Of a DNA stretch of 22,950 nucleotides, positions 1 to 8,227 are shown piece by piece. The position numbers were made by a program, and so were the translations under genes. Where the stretch lies: contig CAKTQE010000033.1 in NCBI GenBank assembly GCA_934593275.1, positions 1-22,950 on the forward strand, read 5' to 3'. This DNA is from an uncultured Oscillospiraceae bacterium (lineage in GTDB: Bacteria > Bacillota > Clostridia > Oscillospirales > Oscillospiraceae). The stretch's first letter is position 1. Each line of letters opens with the position of its first letter. A model generated the notes under the pieces. That model saw only the letters and a program-made list of their open reading frames with translations. It searched no databases and was not told the DNA's origin.

Positions 1-80
1 TCGTTTCTCTCCTTTTTGTCATTTGATGAGTTGTCCAAAATCATTATACCACATTCGTTCGCTCGGAATGACATGCCGGG

Positions 81-448
81 GGGTGGTTTCGTTCAACCTA
101 ACAGGTTATATTTGCAACGGAGCCAGCCCCTCGCCGGGGCTGGAGTGGCGATGAATCATCGCCGCTACATTGCGTATACCGTTGTACGTAACGGGTGTAG
201 CGGCGGCAACCTGCCGCCACCCGGCCCGCAGGGCCGGAACCGTGGTACATTTACATTTGTAACGACAAATGGAAAAACGTTTTCATTGCATTGGGTGGTA
301 CCATTCAACCGCACGGGTTGTATTTACCACGGTGCCAGCCCCTCGCCGGGGCTGGAGTGGCGTTGGGTCAACGCCGCTACATTGTACCGTGTATTGGGTT
401 ATACCATTCAACCGAACAGGTTGTTTTTGCCACGTGGCGGGTGAACGG
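81..448. repeat. ~103-bp structured repeat, two copies plus a fragment
   Basis: Copy A (about 81-181) and copy B (about 293-393) align without gaps at an offset of 212 over most of their length. A truncated third copy (about 396-448) directly follows B. Each full copy holds three hairpins in order: CAACC/GGTTG-like, CCAGCCCC/GGGGCTGG, and GGCGNTG/CANCGCC. In the last hairpin copy A has GGCGATG with CATCGCC and copy B has GGCGTTG with CAACGCC, so the stem is kept by a paired change. This suggests that selection, or a copying mechanism, preserves structure. The identity of the element is unknown to me. Confidence 0.75.
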
Positions 449-472
449 TACCACCCCATATACGGAACAATG

Positions 473-505
473 CCCCGGCGGATGTTGGTTTACCATCCGC
501 CGGGG
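473..505. other. Strong GC hairpin
   Basis: Two 12-base arms (473-484 and 494-505) pair perfectly around a 9-base loop. There is no T-tract on the minus strand, so it is not a clear intrinsic terminator for the EamA operon ending at 617. It may be part of the hairpin-rich repeat zone or may protect an mRNA end. Confidence 0.5.
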
Positions 506-616
506 TGATATTTTGTGGGGTTATTTGGAATATGCTTTTCTATGTCGGATTTCGCCAAAGGGCGGGGGTGGTAGTTGTGGATAGTGACGGATGTGCGTAT
601 AACCTGTTTGTTTAAA

Positions 617-1519
617 TTATTGTGATGCCTCCTGTGCGGAAGCCCCTCCCATCACAACACCTCCCGCGCTGATGACCACAATCACTACCCCCAGCATTTG
701 CAGGGGCGTAAAGGCATCATGGAGGATGAGTACGCCGGATACAACGGAGATCACCGGCACCAGATTGGAGAGGATCGCGCTTTGGGTGGGGGTGATTTTC
801 CGAATGGCATCGTTCAGCAGCAGCAGGGCCACTACAGATACCAGAATGCCCAGATAGCATATGGCCATCCACAGCGGAGGGCTTGTCCATACCGCAAGGT
901 TCAGTTCTCCCCTAAGAATACCGGGAAGTGCCAGCAGGGTAAAGCTTACGGCACCCATTCCGATTTGAAAATAGCTTTTTTCCTCAACGGTAAAAATCGC
1001 CGCGTATTTTTTATTCAACACGGTAAACAGGCTGCTGCTAAGTGCCGCACCCAGCAGCAGGAGAACGCCTTCCAAAGACGTGCCATCCCCAAAGTTCCCC
1101 AGGCTGATGAAAATCGCTCCTACCACTGCCAGCAGCGCGCAGAGTACCTGACGGCGGTTGACGCGCTCCCGCAGAACCAACAGGCTTACCACCATGGTCA
1201 CGACCGGAATCGCTGCCATAATGCTGCCAGCCATGGCGGAAGAGGTGTAGTAGGTGCCGTAATTGTCACACAGAAACCCGATAACCGGATAAAGCAGCCC
1301 CATGAGGCACAGTTTTTTTACAGGTTTTCCCCGGTAGTTGACACGGATGAGCCGAAAAAGCAGCAGCAGGGTCATCACCGCAAAGGCCAGTACATAGCGA
1401 ACGCAAAGCAGCTGCTCCGGGGTGATGTATTCAAAGGCAATGGAACACATCAAATAGCTAAAGCCAAAAAGCGCGGAGGCGGCAGTGGCCTCCAGCATTC
1501 CGATGGTCTGTTTTTTCAT
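617..1519 (-). CDS. EamA/DMT-family transporter
   Basis: A 300-residue membrane protein with about ten hydrophobic segments arranged as two similar halves, typical in length and pattern for the drug/metabolite transporter superfamily (EamA domains, approximately residues 8-138 and 150-290). Such proteins often export amino acids or small metabolites. It is the last gene of the minus-strand operon containing a PLP lyase, an M20 peptidase and a YfcC carrier, 55 bases after the YfcC stop with a GC hairpin between. Export of an amino acid or degradation product fits the context but is inferred. The ATG start lacks a strong ribosome binding site. Substrate unknown. Confidence 0.85.
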   Translation of the reverse strand: MKKQTIGMLEATAASALFGFSYLMCSIAFEYITPEQLLCVRYVLAFAVMTLLLLFRLIRVNYRGKPVKKLCLMGLLYPVIGFLCDNYGTYYTSSAMAGSIMAAIPVVTMVVSLLVLRERVNRRQVLCALLAVVGAIFISLGNFGDGTSLEGVLLLLGAALSSSLFTVLNKKYAAIFTVEEKSYFQIGMGAVSFTLLALPGILRGELNLAVWTSPPLWMAICYLGILVSVVALLLLNDAIRKITPTQSAILSNLVPVISVVSGVLILHDAFTPLQMLGVVIVVISAGGVVMGGASAQEASQ

Positions 1520-1535
1520 ATTTCCGAAATTACAG

Positions 1536-1560
1536 GCCGCCGCGGGGGTGCCGCGGCGGC
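1536..1560 (-). other. Intercistronic GC hairpin
   Basis: Ten-base arms GCCGCCGCGG (1536-1545) and CCGCGGCGGC (1551-1560) with a 5-base loop lie between the YfcC and EamA genes. No U-tract follows on the minus strand, so it more likely tunes mRNA stability or relative expression than terminates fully. Confidence 0.5.
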
Positions 1561-1574
1561 TTGCCTTTCTTTGC

Positions 1575-2975
1575 TCAGTTCCAGCCGATGGCGGACAGAA
1601 CGATCAGGGATGCCCATGCCACAAGGGCCAGAACGGCCAGCTTGGGCAGGACCCACTTGGCGTACTTGTTGTAAGGGATTTTGGCCAGAGCCAGGGCTGC
1701 CACGGTGGTACCCAGAACGGGGGAGATGATGTTGGTCAGCTTGTCGCCGTAGAGGAACGCCTGAACGCCAACCTGCAGGGATACGCCCAGCATTTCACAC
1801 ATGGGCTGCAAAATGGGACACAGGACGGCAACTTTGGCGGAAGCCGAGGGAATAAAGAGATTGATAAAGGTGATGACGACGGACATGCCAACGGCGGCAA
1901 TGCCGGTACTCATGCCTTGCAGGGGCTTGCAGGCGTAGTAGACAATGGTGTGCATGATGTTGCCCTGGGTCATGACCAGGCTCAGCGTTGCGGCGCAGCC
2001 GATGATGAAGCTGACAAAAGCCATGGTGGCGGTACCCTTGGCAAAAGCGTTGCCGATTTTGTCAAAGCTGAACTTCTTTACGAGACCGATCAGAATGGCG
2101 ATCAGCAGCTGGGAGGCAGCCAGTGCGCCGTTGCCCATCTTGAGGACGCTGACGACCAGAATGCCCACGATGGGCTGCAGCAGGAACAGTACAACCGCGA
2201 CAACAGAACGCATATCCAGCGCGACTTCCTTAACGGCACTGCGCTCATTGGAAGCGTTTTCGGTCAGCCACTCGCTGGGGTCCAGAATGGAGTTCTTGGG
2301 GTCTTTGGCGACCTTGCGCACATAGCGCATGACGCACAGCAGAGCGACAACGCTCAGCAGGAGCAGAATGACGATCCGAAGACCCATGCCGGAGTACAGG
2401 GGGACTCCCATGGTCAGCTGGGGCAGCATGGCACCGGTGGTGGGGCTGCTCATACCGCCGATGTGGTAGGCCAGCAGAACGATGGACATGCCGCAGACCG
2501 GGTCCAGCTTCAGCTTCTTGGCGAATTCCAGACCAATGGGAACCATGGCGATGATCTGGTCACCACCGGCAAAAGCACCGATGAAGCAGTAGATGAAAAA
2601 CACGATGGGGAACAGAACATTGATGCCCTTGTCCTTGAGCTTCCACAACGCCCAGTCCACAACGTCATCAATGGCACCGGTGGCCAGAATGACACCGCTG
2701 AAGCCGCCGGCTACCAGCAGCAGACCGACGATCAGGCCGGAGTTTTTCAGGCCGTCCAGAATCAGGCACAGGGCTTGCCAGGGATTTACAGGGGTCTGGG
2801 CATCCAGAAATGTAAACTGGTCGCCCAGCAGCTTGCCGGTTTCCGGGTCTTTTGCGAATTGACCTGCCGGGATGACATAGGTCAGCAGGCTCATGACCAT
2901 CAGAATTCCCAGAATCAGGAACATGATGTGGGGCATTTTAAAGCCGCGTTTTTTCTTTTCCAAAGTCTCTGCCAT
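1575..2975 (-). CDS. YfcC/DcuC-family carboxylate or amino-acid carrier
   Basis: A 466-residue polytopic membrane protein with about 11-12 hydrophobic segments. The N-terminus (FKMPHIMFLILGILMV, then a VIPAGQF motif near residue 37) is characteristic of the YfcC/ArcD-like branch of the C4-dicarboxylate anaerobic carrier family. Members move dicarboxylates, basic amino acids or peptides, and the exact substrate cannot be read from sequence. The gene starts 40 bases after the stop of an M20 peptidase, with an AGGAG site 9 bases before ATG. YfcC carriers are common partners of M20 amidohydrolases, so import of that enzyme's acylated amino-acid or dipeptide substrate is the likely role (inferred). 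Confidence 0.85.
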   Translation of the reverse strand: MAETLEKKKRGFKMPHIMFLILGILMVMSLLTYVIPAGQFAKDPETGKLLGDQFTFLDAQTPVNPWQALCLILDGLKNSGLIVGLLLVAGGFSGVILATGAIDDVVDWALWKLKDKGINVLFPIVFFIYCFIGAFAGGDQIIAMVPIGLEFAKKLKLDPVCGMSIVLLAYHIGGMSSPTTGAMLPQLTMGVPLYSGMGLRIVILLLLSVVALLCVMRYVRKVAKDPKNSILDPSEWLTENASNERSAVKEVALDMRSVVAVVLFLLQPIVGILVVSVLKMGNGALAASQLLIAILIGLVKKFSFDKIGNAFAKGTATMAFVSFIIGCAATLSLVMTQGNIMHTIVYYACKPLQGMSTGIAAVGMSVVITFINLFIPSASAKVAVLCPILQPMCEMLGVSLQVGVQAFLYGDKLTNIISPVLGTTVAALALAKIPYNKYAKWVLPKLAVLALVAWASLIVLSAIGWN

Positions 2976-3015
2976 TGATAATTGCTCCTCTCAAAAGTTT
3001 TATGTTTTTGACGGT

Positions 3016-4197
3016 TTACACAGATGAATGTTTCCATTCATCCAATTTCTGAATCACGGCGCACCAGAGTTTTGTACGGCTGAACATGGTGTCCACAACG
3101 GCATATTCCCGGTCCGTGTGGTTCCATTCGCCCAGAACGCCGCAGCTGCAAAGGGTGGGGGTCCCGGCGGATGCCATCTGCACGGCATCGCTACCGCCGC
3201 CCAGGAAGATGTGGGACATCTCCCCAAAGCCGTTGGCTTTGCTGATGTCATTGCAGAACTGCCACAGTGCCATATTAGACTCTGTCTGCTCATAAACATG
3301 GAGGACCTGGGTCGGGCGTTGGTAGGTGGTCGTGGTACCCTCAACAAAGGTTTTGGCCATCAGCGCGTCCAGCTCTTCCAGGACCCGGGTGATTTCGGAA
3401 TTCTTGGCAAAGCGTCCGGAAAATGTAACTTCACAGTGGTCCGGAACGGAGTTCCACATCTTGCCGCCCTGGACAACGGCAACATTCATATGGGTCCCTG
3501 TTTCCATATCGGTCATGGCATCGATGGCCAGCATCTTATGCGCGGCTTCCACAATGGCGTTCCGTCCCGCTTCAAAGTTGTTGCCGGAATGGGCAGATAC
3601 ACCGGTCACGGAGAACGAACCGATAAAGCCACCTTTTCGCCCAACGCACACGGCATTGTTGATAGGCCCGGTTTCCATATTCAAGGCACAGATACATCCC
3701 TGGGCCGCGTCCCGGATCAGCGGGGTCACGTCAAAGTGGTACTTGCCGCCCTCTTCATCGCCGCAGAACACAATGCGGATGGGCCGCTCCCGGAAACCGG
3801 CAGCTTCCAGGGCCTTGATGGTGTAGAGCGCAATGATAATGCCGCCTTTCATATCCAGGCATCCAGGGCCATGGGCCTTTCCCGCTTCATCAATGCGGAA
3901 CGGGGACGGGCCAAACTGGCCCTTGCGGAATACGGTATCGTAGTGTCCGCCCAGAAGGATCGGCTTGCCGGGACGGTCCGCGCCGATCACACCGGTGAGA
4001 ACCTGGGGTGCCTGGGGATTGGGCCGATGGAGGGTACAGTTGACACCTGCCTCCGTAAAAATCCGGCGCAGATGCTCCACAACCGTGTCCATGGCTTCCG
4101 GCTCATTGGCTGTTCCCTCCAGATCAACCAGCGTTTTCCACTGCTCCAGAATCTCCTCACGGTGGGTGTCAACGTATGATTCAATGATGTTCTGCAT
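3016..4197 (-). CDS. M20 family metallopeptidase (CPG2-like), paralogue 1
   Basis: A 393-residue di-zinc amidohydrolase of the ArgE/DapE/CPG2 type that cleaves an acyl or peptide bond of an amino-acid derivative, probably in the cytoplasm since no signal peptide is seen. Predicted metal and catalytic residues are present in order: His85 and Asp87 (GGHYDTV), Asp115 (GCLDMKGG), Glu148-Glu149 (GDEEGG), Glu175 (NMETG) and His360 (EWNHTDREYA). The dimerisation-domain motif VSAHSGNNFEAGRNA is at about 200-214. AAAGGAG lies 9 bases before ATG. It sits 25 bases after a MalY/PatB-type gene and before a YfcC carrier. Two close paralogues are in this window. Substrate unknown. Confidence 0.9.
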   Translation of the reverse strand: MQNIIESYVDTHREEILEQWKTLVDLEGTANEPEAMDTVVEHLRRIFTEAGVNCTLHRPNPQAPQVLTGVIGADRPGKPILLGGHYDTVFRKGQFGPSPFRIDEAGKAHGPGCLDMKGGIIIALYTIKALEAAGFRERPIRIVFCGDEEGGKYHFDVTPLIRDAAQGCICALNMETGPINNAVCVGRKGGFIGSFSVTGVSAHSGNNFEAGRNAIVEAAHKMLAIDAMTDMETGTHMNVAVVQGGKMWNSVPDHCEVTFSGRFAKNSEITRVLEELDALMAKTFVEGTTTTYQRPTQVLHVYEQTESNMALWQFCNDISKANGFGEMSHIFLGGGSDAVQMASAGTPTLCSCGVLGEWNHTDREYAVVDTMFSRTKLWCAVIQKLDEWKHSSV

Positions 4198-4222
4198 AGA
4201 CGGAAACTCCTTTCACCTGATT

Positions 4223-5404
4223 TTATAGAGCCTCAACAGCCTTGCGCAGCCGTTCCAGACCCTCTTGAATATATTTGGTGGGGCAGGCCAGATTCCAGCG
4301 TTCGAAGCCATCGCCCTCCTCTCCAAAAATGTAGCCCTCGTCAAAGAACAGCTCCGCTTTCTCCTGCATAAAGGTTTCCAGTTCTTTGCCGCTCATGCCC
4401 AATGCCCGGCAATCCAACCACTGCAGATAGGTCCCCTCCAAAGGAATGACCTTGATTTGGGGCAGATAGGTGGCAATATACTGCTCTACCAGCTTCCGAT
4501 TGGTGTCGAGAACCTGCATCAGCTCTTCATACCACTCGCCGCAGGTATCGTAGACCAGTTCCCCGACCTTGTAGGCAAACATATTCAGTGCCAGCATCCC
4601 CATGGATTTGTGGTACTCGTTGTACCGTTCACGGAGCTTGGGGTTTGGAATGATGATATTGGAGACCTGTACACCGCCCAGGTTGAACGTTTTGCTGGGG
4701 GCGGTGCAGAAGATGTTGTTCTGGGCGATTTCTTCAGACAGCGTGGCCAGTACCGTGTGCTTATGGCCGGGGAATACAAAATCAAAGTGGATTTCATCGG
4801 ATAGGATCATCACGCCGTTGGAATTGCAGATGGAGGCCAGCTTGCGCAGCTCGTCCTCTGTCCAGACCCGGCCAATGGGATTGTGGGGGGAGCAGAGGAT
4901 CATCAGCTTGGTGCTGGGGTCCTTTGCGGCTTTCTCAAGGCCCTCAAAGTCCATTTCGTAGTGACCGTCCCGGTTGATCAGGGATACATTCACCAGCTTC
5001 CGTCCGCTGTTTTCAATTGCCATGCTGAAAGGGTAGTATACGGGGCGGGTAATGATCACGCCGTCGCCAGGCTCCGAAAAAGCCTTGACCAGCTCGTTCA
5101 GCGCGGGAACCACGCCGGGGGTGGTAATGATCCAATCTTTCTGGATGTCCCAGTTGTGGCGGCGTTTCATATAGTTGATGACGGATTCATAATAGGCATG
5201 GGTGGGTCCGGTGTAGCCATAGACCGCCTGGGATACATACTTGGCCATACCATCCAGCAGGGGCTGGGGGTTCTGGAATTCCATGTCCGCTACAGAGAAG
5301 GGGATCACGCCATCGGATACATCCGGCTTGGCTTCATACATGCTGTTCCACTTAAAAGCACCGGTTCCCCGGCGATCAGGGGCTGTTTCAAAATTGTATT
5401 TCAT
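4223..5404 (-). CDS. MalY/PatB-family PLP enzyme (C-S lyase/aminotransferase)
   Basis: A 393-residue fold-type I PLP enzyme. The N-terminal signature IPFSVADMEFQNP (about 34-46), Asn175 in SPHNPIGRVW, Asp203 in LSDEIHFDF, the Schiff-base Lys238 in APSKTFNLGG and Arg369 in ERWNLACP match the MalY/PatB branch, whose members cleave cystathionine or cysteine conjugates and sometimes transaminate. First gene of the operon, with AAGGAGG seven bases before ATG. Next to an M20 peptidase, it could split an S-conjugated amino acid released by deacylation, as in processing of N-acyl cysteine conjugates. That is inference; a plain aminotransferase role is the alternative. Confidence 0.88.
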   Translation of the reverse strand: MKYNFETAPDRRGTGAFKWNSMYEAKPDVSDGVIPFSVADMEFQNPQPLLDGMAKYVSQAVYGYTGPTHAYYESVINYMKRRHNWDIQKDWIITTPGVVPALNELVKAFSEPGDGVIITRPVYYPFSMAIENSGRKLVNVSLINRDGHYEMDFEGLEKAAKDPSTKLMILCSPHNPIGRVWTEDELRKLASICNSNGVMILSDEIHFDFVFPGHKHTVLATLSEEIAQNNIFCTAPSKTFNLGGVQVSNIIIPNPKLRERYNEYHKSMGMLALNMFAYKVGELVYDTCGEWYEELMQVLDTNRKLVEQYIATYLPQIKVIPLEGTYLQWLDCRALGMSGKELETFMQEKAELFFDEGYIFGEEGDGFERWNLACPTKYIQEGLERLRKAVEAL

Positions 5405-5490
5405 GGTTCCTCCTTGATTTCAGACGGCAAATCCGCGCCGCCGATTTTTGGAAAACACCGCGCCGACTGCATGGGGCAGAAGCAAGAAGC

Positions 5491-5563
5491 TGTTTGCCCG
5501 CCTGTTGGCCCCAAAAGCAGAAAGCAAATCTTTGCTCCTTTGGGCTTTATCAACGGGCAAACA
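5491..5563 (-). promoter_or_regulatory. Structured 5' leader element of unknown class
   Basis: In the transcribed leader of the PatB-type operon, perfect 10-base arms (5491-5500 and 5554-5563) enclose a second imperfect stem (GGCCCC/GGGC and AAAAG/CTTT pairings) capped by GCAAA/TTTGC at 5524-5535. The region does not match a riboswitch or T-box I recognise, and no U-tract follows the stem, so a transcription attenuator is not evident. Confidence 0.4.
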
Positions 5564-5626
5564 CTTCCGCGTCCCGCACTTGCCGGTCAGGCCCGTGCAT
5601 TCCACGTATTTTCCATCCACAAGATA

Positions 5627-5651
5627 TTAGTTTGTTTACTAACCAAACTAA
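5627..5651. promoter_or_regulatory. 25-bp palindromic operator, probable MarR-type site
   Basis: TTAGTTTG (5627-5634) and CAAACTAA (5644-5651) are perfect inverted arms around 9 bases, and the inner TTA-C-TAA is also symmetric, so nearly the whole 25 bp is palindromic. It overlaps the last base of the -10 element and covers the predicted start of transcription, a repressor position. The MarR gene just upstream is the obvious candidate binder (inferred). Confidence 0.65.
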
Positions 5652-5679
5652 TTAAAGCACGTTGAAAGACCGTTGTCAA
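5651..5679 (-). promoter_or_regulatory. Promoter of the PatB-M20-YfcC-EamA operon
   Basis: On the minus strand a perfect -35 TTGACA (5674-5679) is followed after exactly 17 bases by TTTAAT (5651-5656), a five-of-six match to the -10 consensus. Predicted start of transcription is near 5644, giving a leader of about 240 nt. Confidence 0.7.
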
Positions 5680-5842
5680 CAGGAAAATGAACGGTTTATG
5701 AATTTCGTTTGGTCCGACAAAAAATGACCCATGAATTTGTGCAATCTGAAAAAGCAGCGCATTCAAGCACTTTTCAACCCCAGTCGGCGTTTGGCGAGGC
5801 TGCAACAAAGAGCAGGACGGCAGAACGGGAAAAAAAGGGGCA

Positions 5843-5882
5843 AAAAAAGCGTCTACAGTTCCGTGTGGCCTGTAGACGCTTT
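5843..5882 (-). terminator. Intrinsic terminator of the MarR gene
   Basis: Perfect 13-base arms (5846-5858 and 5870-5882) around an 11-base loop, followed on the minus strand by a run of T residues (5842-5848, overlapping the stem base). It lies 23 bases beyond the MarR stop and separates marR from the downstream operon. Confidence 0.85.
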
Positions 5883-5905
5883 CTTGTATGGAAATCGGGT
5901 GTTGA

Positions 5906-6427
5906 TTATTTTGTGGTGTTTTCCTGGAGGGGCTGCAATTGGAGGCGGTGGCGTTTGCGCTCGGCGGCGGTCATGATGTTGACGTAGACTTTGATGACCT
6001 TATAAAAATGTCGGATCTCCTCTGGCGTGCAGTCTCTGCGGAGGTAGCCGTAGGTTTTTTCCAGGGTTTGAACATCAAAATCGTCATGGGACTTTGCCAG
6101 TGCCAGTCCCCGCTCCGTGGGGTAGAGGCCCTTTTTCTTGTTGTCGTTTTCATCCGCCTGTTTGTAGACGCAGCCGTATTTTTCCAGCTTGGTAACGATC
6201 TGAGAGATAAAGCCCTTGCTGCGTCGGCGTTGTTCTGCCAGTGCGCTGGAAAAAATGCCGGGATTTTTGGCAATGGCGGAAAGCACATGGATCTCGTTCA
6301 TTGTAAAGTAATTGTTTCCGCCATAATCCCGGACTGTATTTTCATAGTTCGAGAACATATCAACAAACTGATACAGCAGTTCCGCGTTCTGCGTCAGAAA
6401 GTCAGGGCTAAGATCCAGTTCCTCCAT
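5906..6427 (-). CDS. MarR-family transcriptional regulator
   Basis: A 173-residue protein with a winged-helix domain at about residues 38-112: FTMNEIHVLSAIAKNPG, then the recognition-helix region RRRSKGFISQIVTKLEKYG, then the wing DENDNKKKGLYPTERG, flanked by helices used for dimerisation. MarR proteins are usually repressors released by small aromatic or metabolite ligands. The gene is monocistronic, with AAAGGAG before ATG, a promoter at 6467-6495 and a terminator at 5843-5882. The 25-bp palindrome at the next operon's promoter is its most likely target. No copy of that palindrome is visible at its own promoter, so autoregulation is not supported. Confidence 0.88.
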   Translation of the reverse strand: MEELDLSPDFLTQNAELLYQFVDMFSNYENTVRDYGGNNYFTMNEIHVLSAIAKNPGIFSSALAEQRRRSKGFISQIVTKLEKYGCVYKQADENDNKKKGLYPTERGLALAKSHDDFDVQTLEKTYGYLRRDCTPEEIRHFYKVIKVYVNIMTAAERKRHRLQLQPLQENTTK

Positions 6428-6466
6428 TTTGTACTCCTTTGTACACTTGCACTATATTTTTTATTT

Positions 6467-6495
6467 ATCATAGCAACTGGAAATTATTCTGTCAA
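6467..6495 (-). promoter_or_regulatory. Promoter of the MarR gene
   Basis: On the minus strand TTGACA (6490-6495), a 17-base spacer and TATGAT (6467-6472) form a near-consensus vegetative promoter about 40 bases before the MarR ATG. Confidence 0.75.
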
Positions 6496-6516
6496 GGTCT
6501 CCCGGCGGAATATGAG

Positions 6517-6564
6517 TAAAAAAGACCTCCTCCGGCTATCTGGCTCAGGGAATAGCCGGAGGAG
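6517..6564 (-). terminator. Intrinsic terminator of the decarboxylase operon
   Basis: Perfect 13-base arms (6527-6539 and 6552-6564) around a 12-base loop, followed on the minus strand by a T-rich run (6518-6523). It begins 21 bases after the stop of the beta-subunit gene and ends the five-gene operon before the MarR promoter. Confidence 0.85.
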
Positions 6565-6585
6565 TTTTGAAAGGAAATGGGCCGA

Positions 6586-7797
6586 TTATTGGAAGAACAA
6601 AAGCAGCATACCGGCGGCCACAGCCGAGCCGATGACACCGGCCACATTGGGACCCATGGCGTGCATCAGCAGGAAATTGGCGGGGTTGGCTTTCTGACCT
6701 TCCTTATTGGACACCCGGGCAGCCATCGGTACGGCGGATACGCCGGCAGAACCAATCAAAGGATTCACTTTGTTGTGGGTGGCGGCCCGCATCACCTGAC
6801 CGCCCAGCAGGCCCCCAACGGTGGAGATGCCAAATGCGACAACACCCAGCACAACGATTTTCAGGGTCTGGGCCGTCAAAAAGTTGGAGCCGACCATGGT
6901 CGCGCCTACGGAGGTGGACAGGAGAATGGTTACGATATTCATCAGGGCGTTTTGCACCGTGTCAGACAGACGCTCGGTGCAGCCGGTTTCTTTGAAGAGG
7001 TTTCCCAGCATCAGGCAGCCAATCAGCGGCGCGGTGTCCGGCAGCAGCAGTGCCACAAACACGGTGACCATAATGGGGAAGACGATCCGCTCGGTCTTGG
7101 AGACCTTGCGGGTCTGCACCATTTTGATTTTGCGCTGCTCAGGGGTGGTCAAAAGGCGCATGATGGGGGGCTGGATCAAAGGGATCAATGCCATGTAGGA
7201 ATAGGCCGCGACGGCGATGGCACCCAGCAGGTGGGGGGCAAGCTTTGTGGTCAGGAAGATGGCTGTAGGGCCGTCAGCACCGCCAATGATGCCGATGGAA
7301 GCGGCCTCAGGGCCGGTGAAGCCCAGGCAGATGCCGCCAAAAAACGCCGCGAATACCCCCAACTGGGCAGCCGCACCCAGCAGCAGACTCCTGGGGTTGC
7401 TGAGCAGAGGTCCAAAGTCCGTCATGGCACCTACGCCCATAAAAATCAGACAGGGATAGAGGCTGGTCTTGACACCTATATAAAAGATGTCCAACAGTCC
7501 GCCGTCACGCATGATCTGACCAAAGCTGTGATACGCGGGACTGGAGGGGTCCATGAAGGCGTCCCATAGCTCCTGATGGTACAGTCCTGCGTTGGGCAGA
7601 TTGGTCAGCAGACAGCCAAAGGCGATGCCTACCAGCAGCAGCGGCTCGAACTGCTTTACGATGGCCAGATACAGCAGCACACAGGCGATGGCCAGCATCA
7701 GGAAATTCTGCCACCCGCCTTGGGAGCTGAAGCCGGAAATGATGGCGGCAAAGCCGGAATTGCTCCAAAGCTTCAGCAGGATCGCTCCAATGTTCAT
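6586..7797 (-). CDS. Sodium-pumping decarboxylase beta subunit (OadB/MmdB family)
   Basis: A 403-residue integral membrane protein, the carboxybiotin decarboxylase that couples release of CO2 from carboxybiotin to sodium export. The family signature [10 protein letters not shown] is at 171-180, with Asp175 the expected sodium/proton-coupling aspartate. The second half has [11 protein letters not shown] and the conserved [15 protein letters not shown] near the C-terminus. Length suits OadB, GcdB and MmdB. AGGAGG precedes ATG by six to seven bases. It is the last gene of a five-gene operon, 12 bases after the biotin carrier. Family assignment is firm; the acyl-CoA substrate is set by the carboxyltransferase, not this subunit. 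Confidence 0.95.
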   Translation of the reverse strand: MNIGAILLKLWSNSGFAAIISGFSSQGGWQNFLMLAIACVLLYLAIVKQFEPLLLVGIAFGCLLTNLPNAGLYHQELWDAFMDPSSPAYHSFGQIMRDGGLLDIFYIGVKTSLYPCLIFMGVGAMTDFGPLLSNPRSLLLGAAAQLGVFAAFFGGICLGFTGPEAASIGIIGGADGPTAIFLTTKLAPHLLGAIAVAAYSYMALIPLIQPPIMRLLTTPEQRKIKMVQTRKVSKTERIVFPIMVTVFVALLLPDTAPLIGCLMLGNLFKETGCTERLSDTVQNALMNIVTILLSTSVGATMVGSNFLTAQTLKIVVLGVVAFGISTVGGLLGGQVMRAATHNKVNPLIGSAGVSAVPMAARVSNKEGQKANPANFLLMHAMGPNVAGVIGSAVAAGMLLLFFQ

Positions 7798-7809
7798 TGG
7801 AACCCCTCC

Positions 7810-8214
7810 TTACGCCAGCGTGACCAGAGGTGCGTCGGTATCCACCGTAGCTCCCTTGCTGACCAAAACCTGGGCGACCTTGCCGTCACAGGGGGCCATG
7901 ATTTCATTTTCCATTTTCATCGCTTCCAGCACGCACAGTACCTGACCGGCCTTTACGGCTTGACCGGCCGTAACATTGACCTTGAGGATATTGCCGGGCA
8001 TGGGGGCGGTGACGGTCTGGCCGCCAGCGGGGACGGGGGCCGGAGCCGCTGCCGGAGCGGCGGGGGCAGGGGCGGGAGCCGGGGCGGCCACCGGTGCCGG
8101 AGCCGCCGCGGGAGCTGCCACGGGAGCCGGGGAAGCGGAGGAAGACAGCTCTTCTACCTCTACCATATGGTCAACGCCATTGACATTGATTCTGAATTTT
8201 TTGATTTTCGCCAT
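7810..8214 (-). CDS. Biotin carrier (gamma) subunit of the decarboxylase
   Basis: A 134-residue biotin carrier. A short N-terminal segment (KKFRINVNGVDHMVEVEE, 5-22) is followed by an Ala/Pro-rich flexible linker (about 28-64) and a biotinyl domain (66-134). The biotin lysine is Lys100 in EAMKMENE. It shuttles the carboxyl group from the carboxyltransferase to the membrane beta subunit. The frame opens upstream to 8319, but the start at 8214 is chosen because AAGGAG lies just before it and the longer version would overlap the preceding gene and lacks family similarity. Spacing to both neighbours is 12-13 bases. Resembles GcdC/MmdC. Confidence 0.93.
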   Translation of the reverse strand: MAKIKKFRINVNGVDHMVEVEELSSSASPAPVAAPAAAPAPVAAPAPAPAPAAPAAAPAPVPAGGQTVTAPMPGNILKVNVTAGQAVKAGQVLCVLEAMKMENEIMAPCDGKVAQVLVSKGATVDTDAPLVTLA

Positions 8215-8227
8215 TTTTCTACTCTCC

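Larger units (their letters stand above)
1..616. other. Gene-free region rich in hairpins
   Basis: I see no credible gene here; the short open frames run through repeats and hairpins and have no ribosome binding site or family resemblance. The stretch holds a tandem-like structured repeat (81-448, listed separately), extra GC hairpins at 202-218 and 221-237, a CATTTGT/ACAAATG hairpin at 254-271, and a 12-bp-arm hairpin at 473-505. It lies downstream of the 3' end of the EamA gene, so part of it may be transcribed as a 3' untranslated region. No U-rich terminator was found on the minus strand. Confidence 0.7.
5405..5905 (-). other. Gene-free region: leader, operator, promoter, terminator
   Basis: About 500 bases without a convincing gene. 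From the PatB-type start upward it holds a ~240-nt leader with a long hairpin (5491-5563), a 25-bp palindrome (5627-5651), a minus-strand promoter (5651-5679) and, near its far end, the MarR terminator (5846-5882). I see nothing else recognisable between 5680 and 5840. Confidence 0.7.

Noticed and set aside
81..448. CRISPR-like array
   Set aside because: Only two full copies and a fragment, about 100 bp long with internal hairpins and unequal spacing, no uniform short repeats or spacers and no cas genes.
473..505. Terminator for the EamA operon
   Set aside because: The stem is strong but no T-run follows on the minus strand and it lies over 100 bases from the stop codon; listed only as a hairpin.
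5420..5620. Small minus-strand gene of 66 codons in the leader of the PatB-type operon
   Set aside because: It has no clear ribosome binding site and no recognisable product, and the region is better explained as a structured leader. A leader peptide cannot be excluded.
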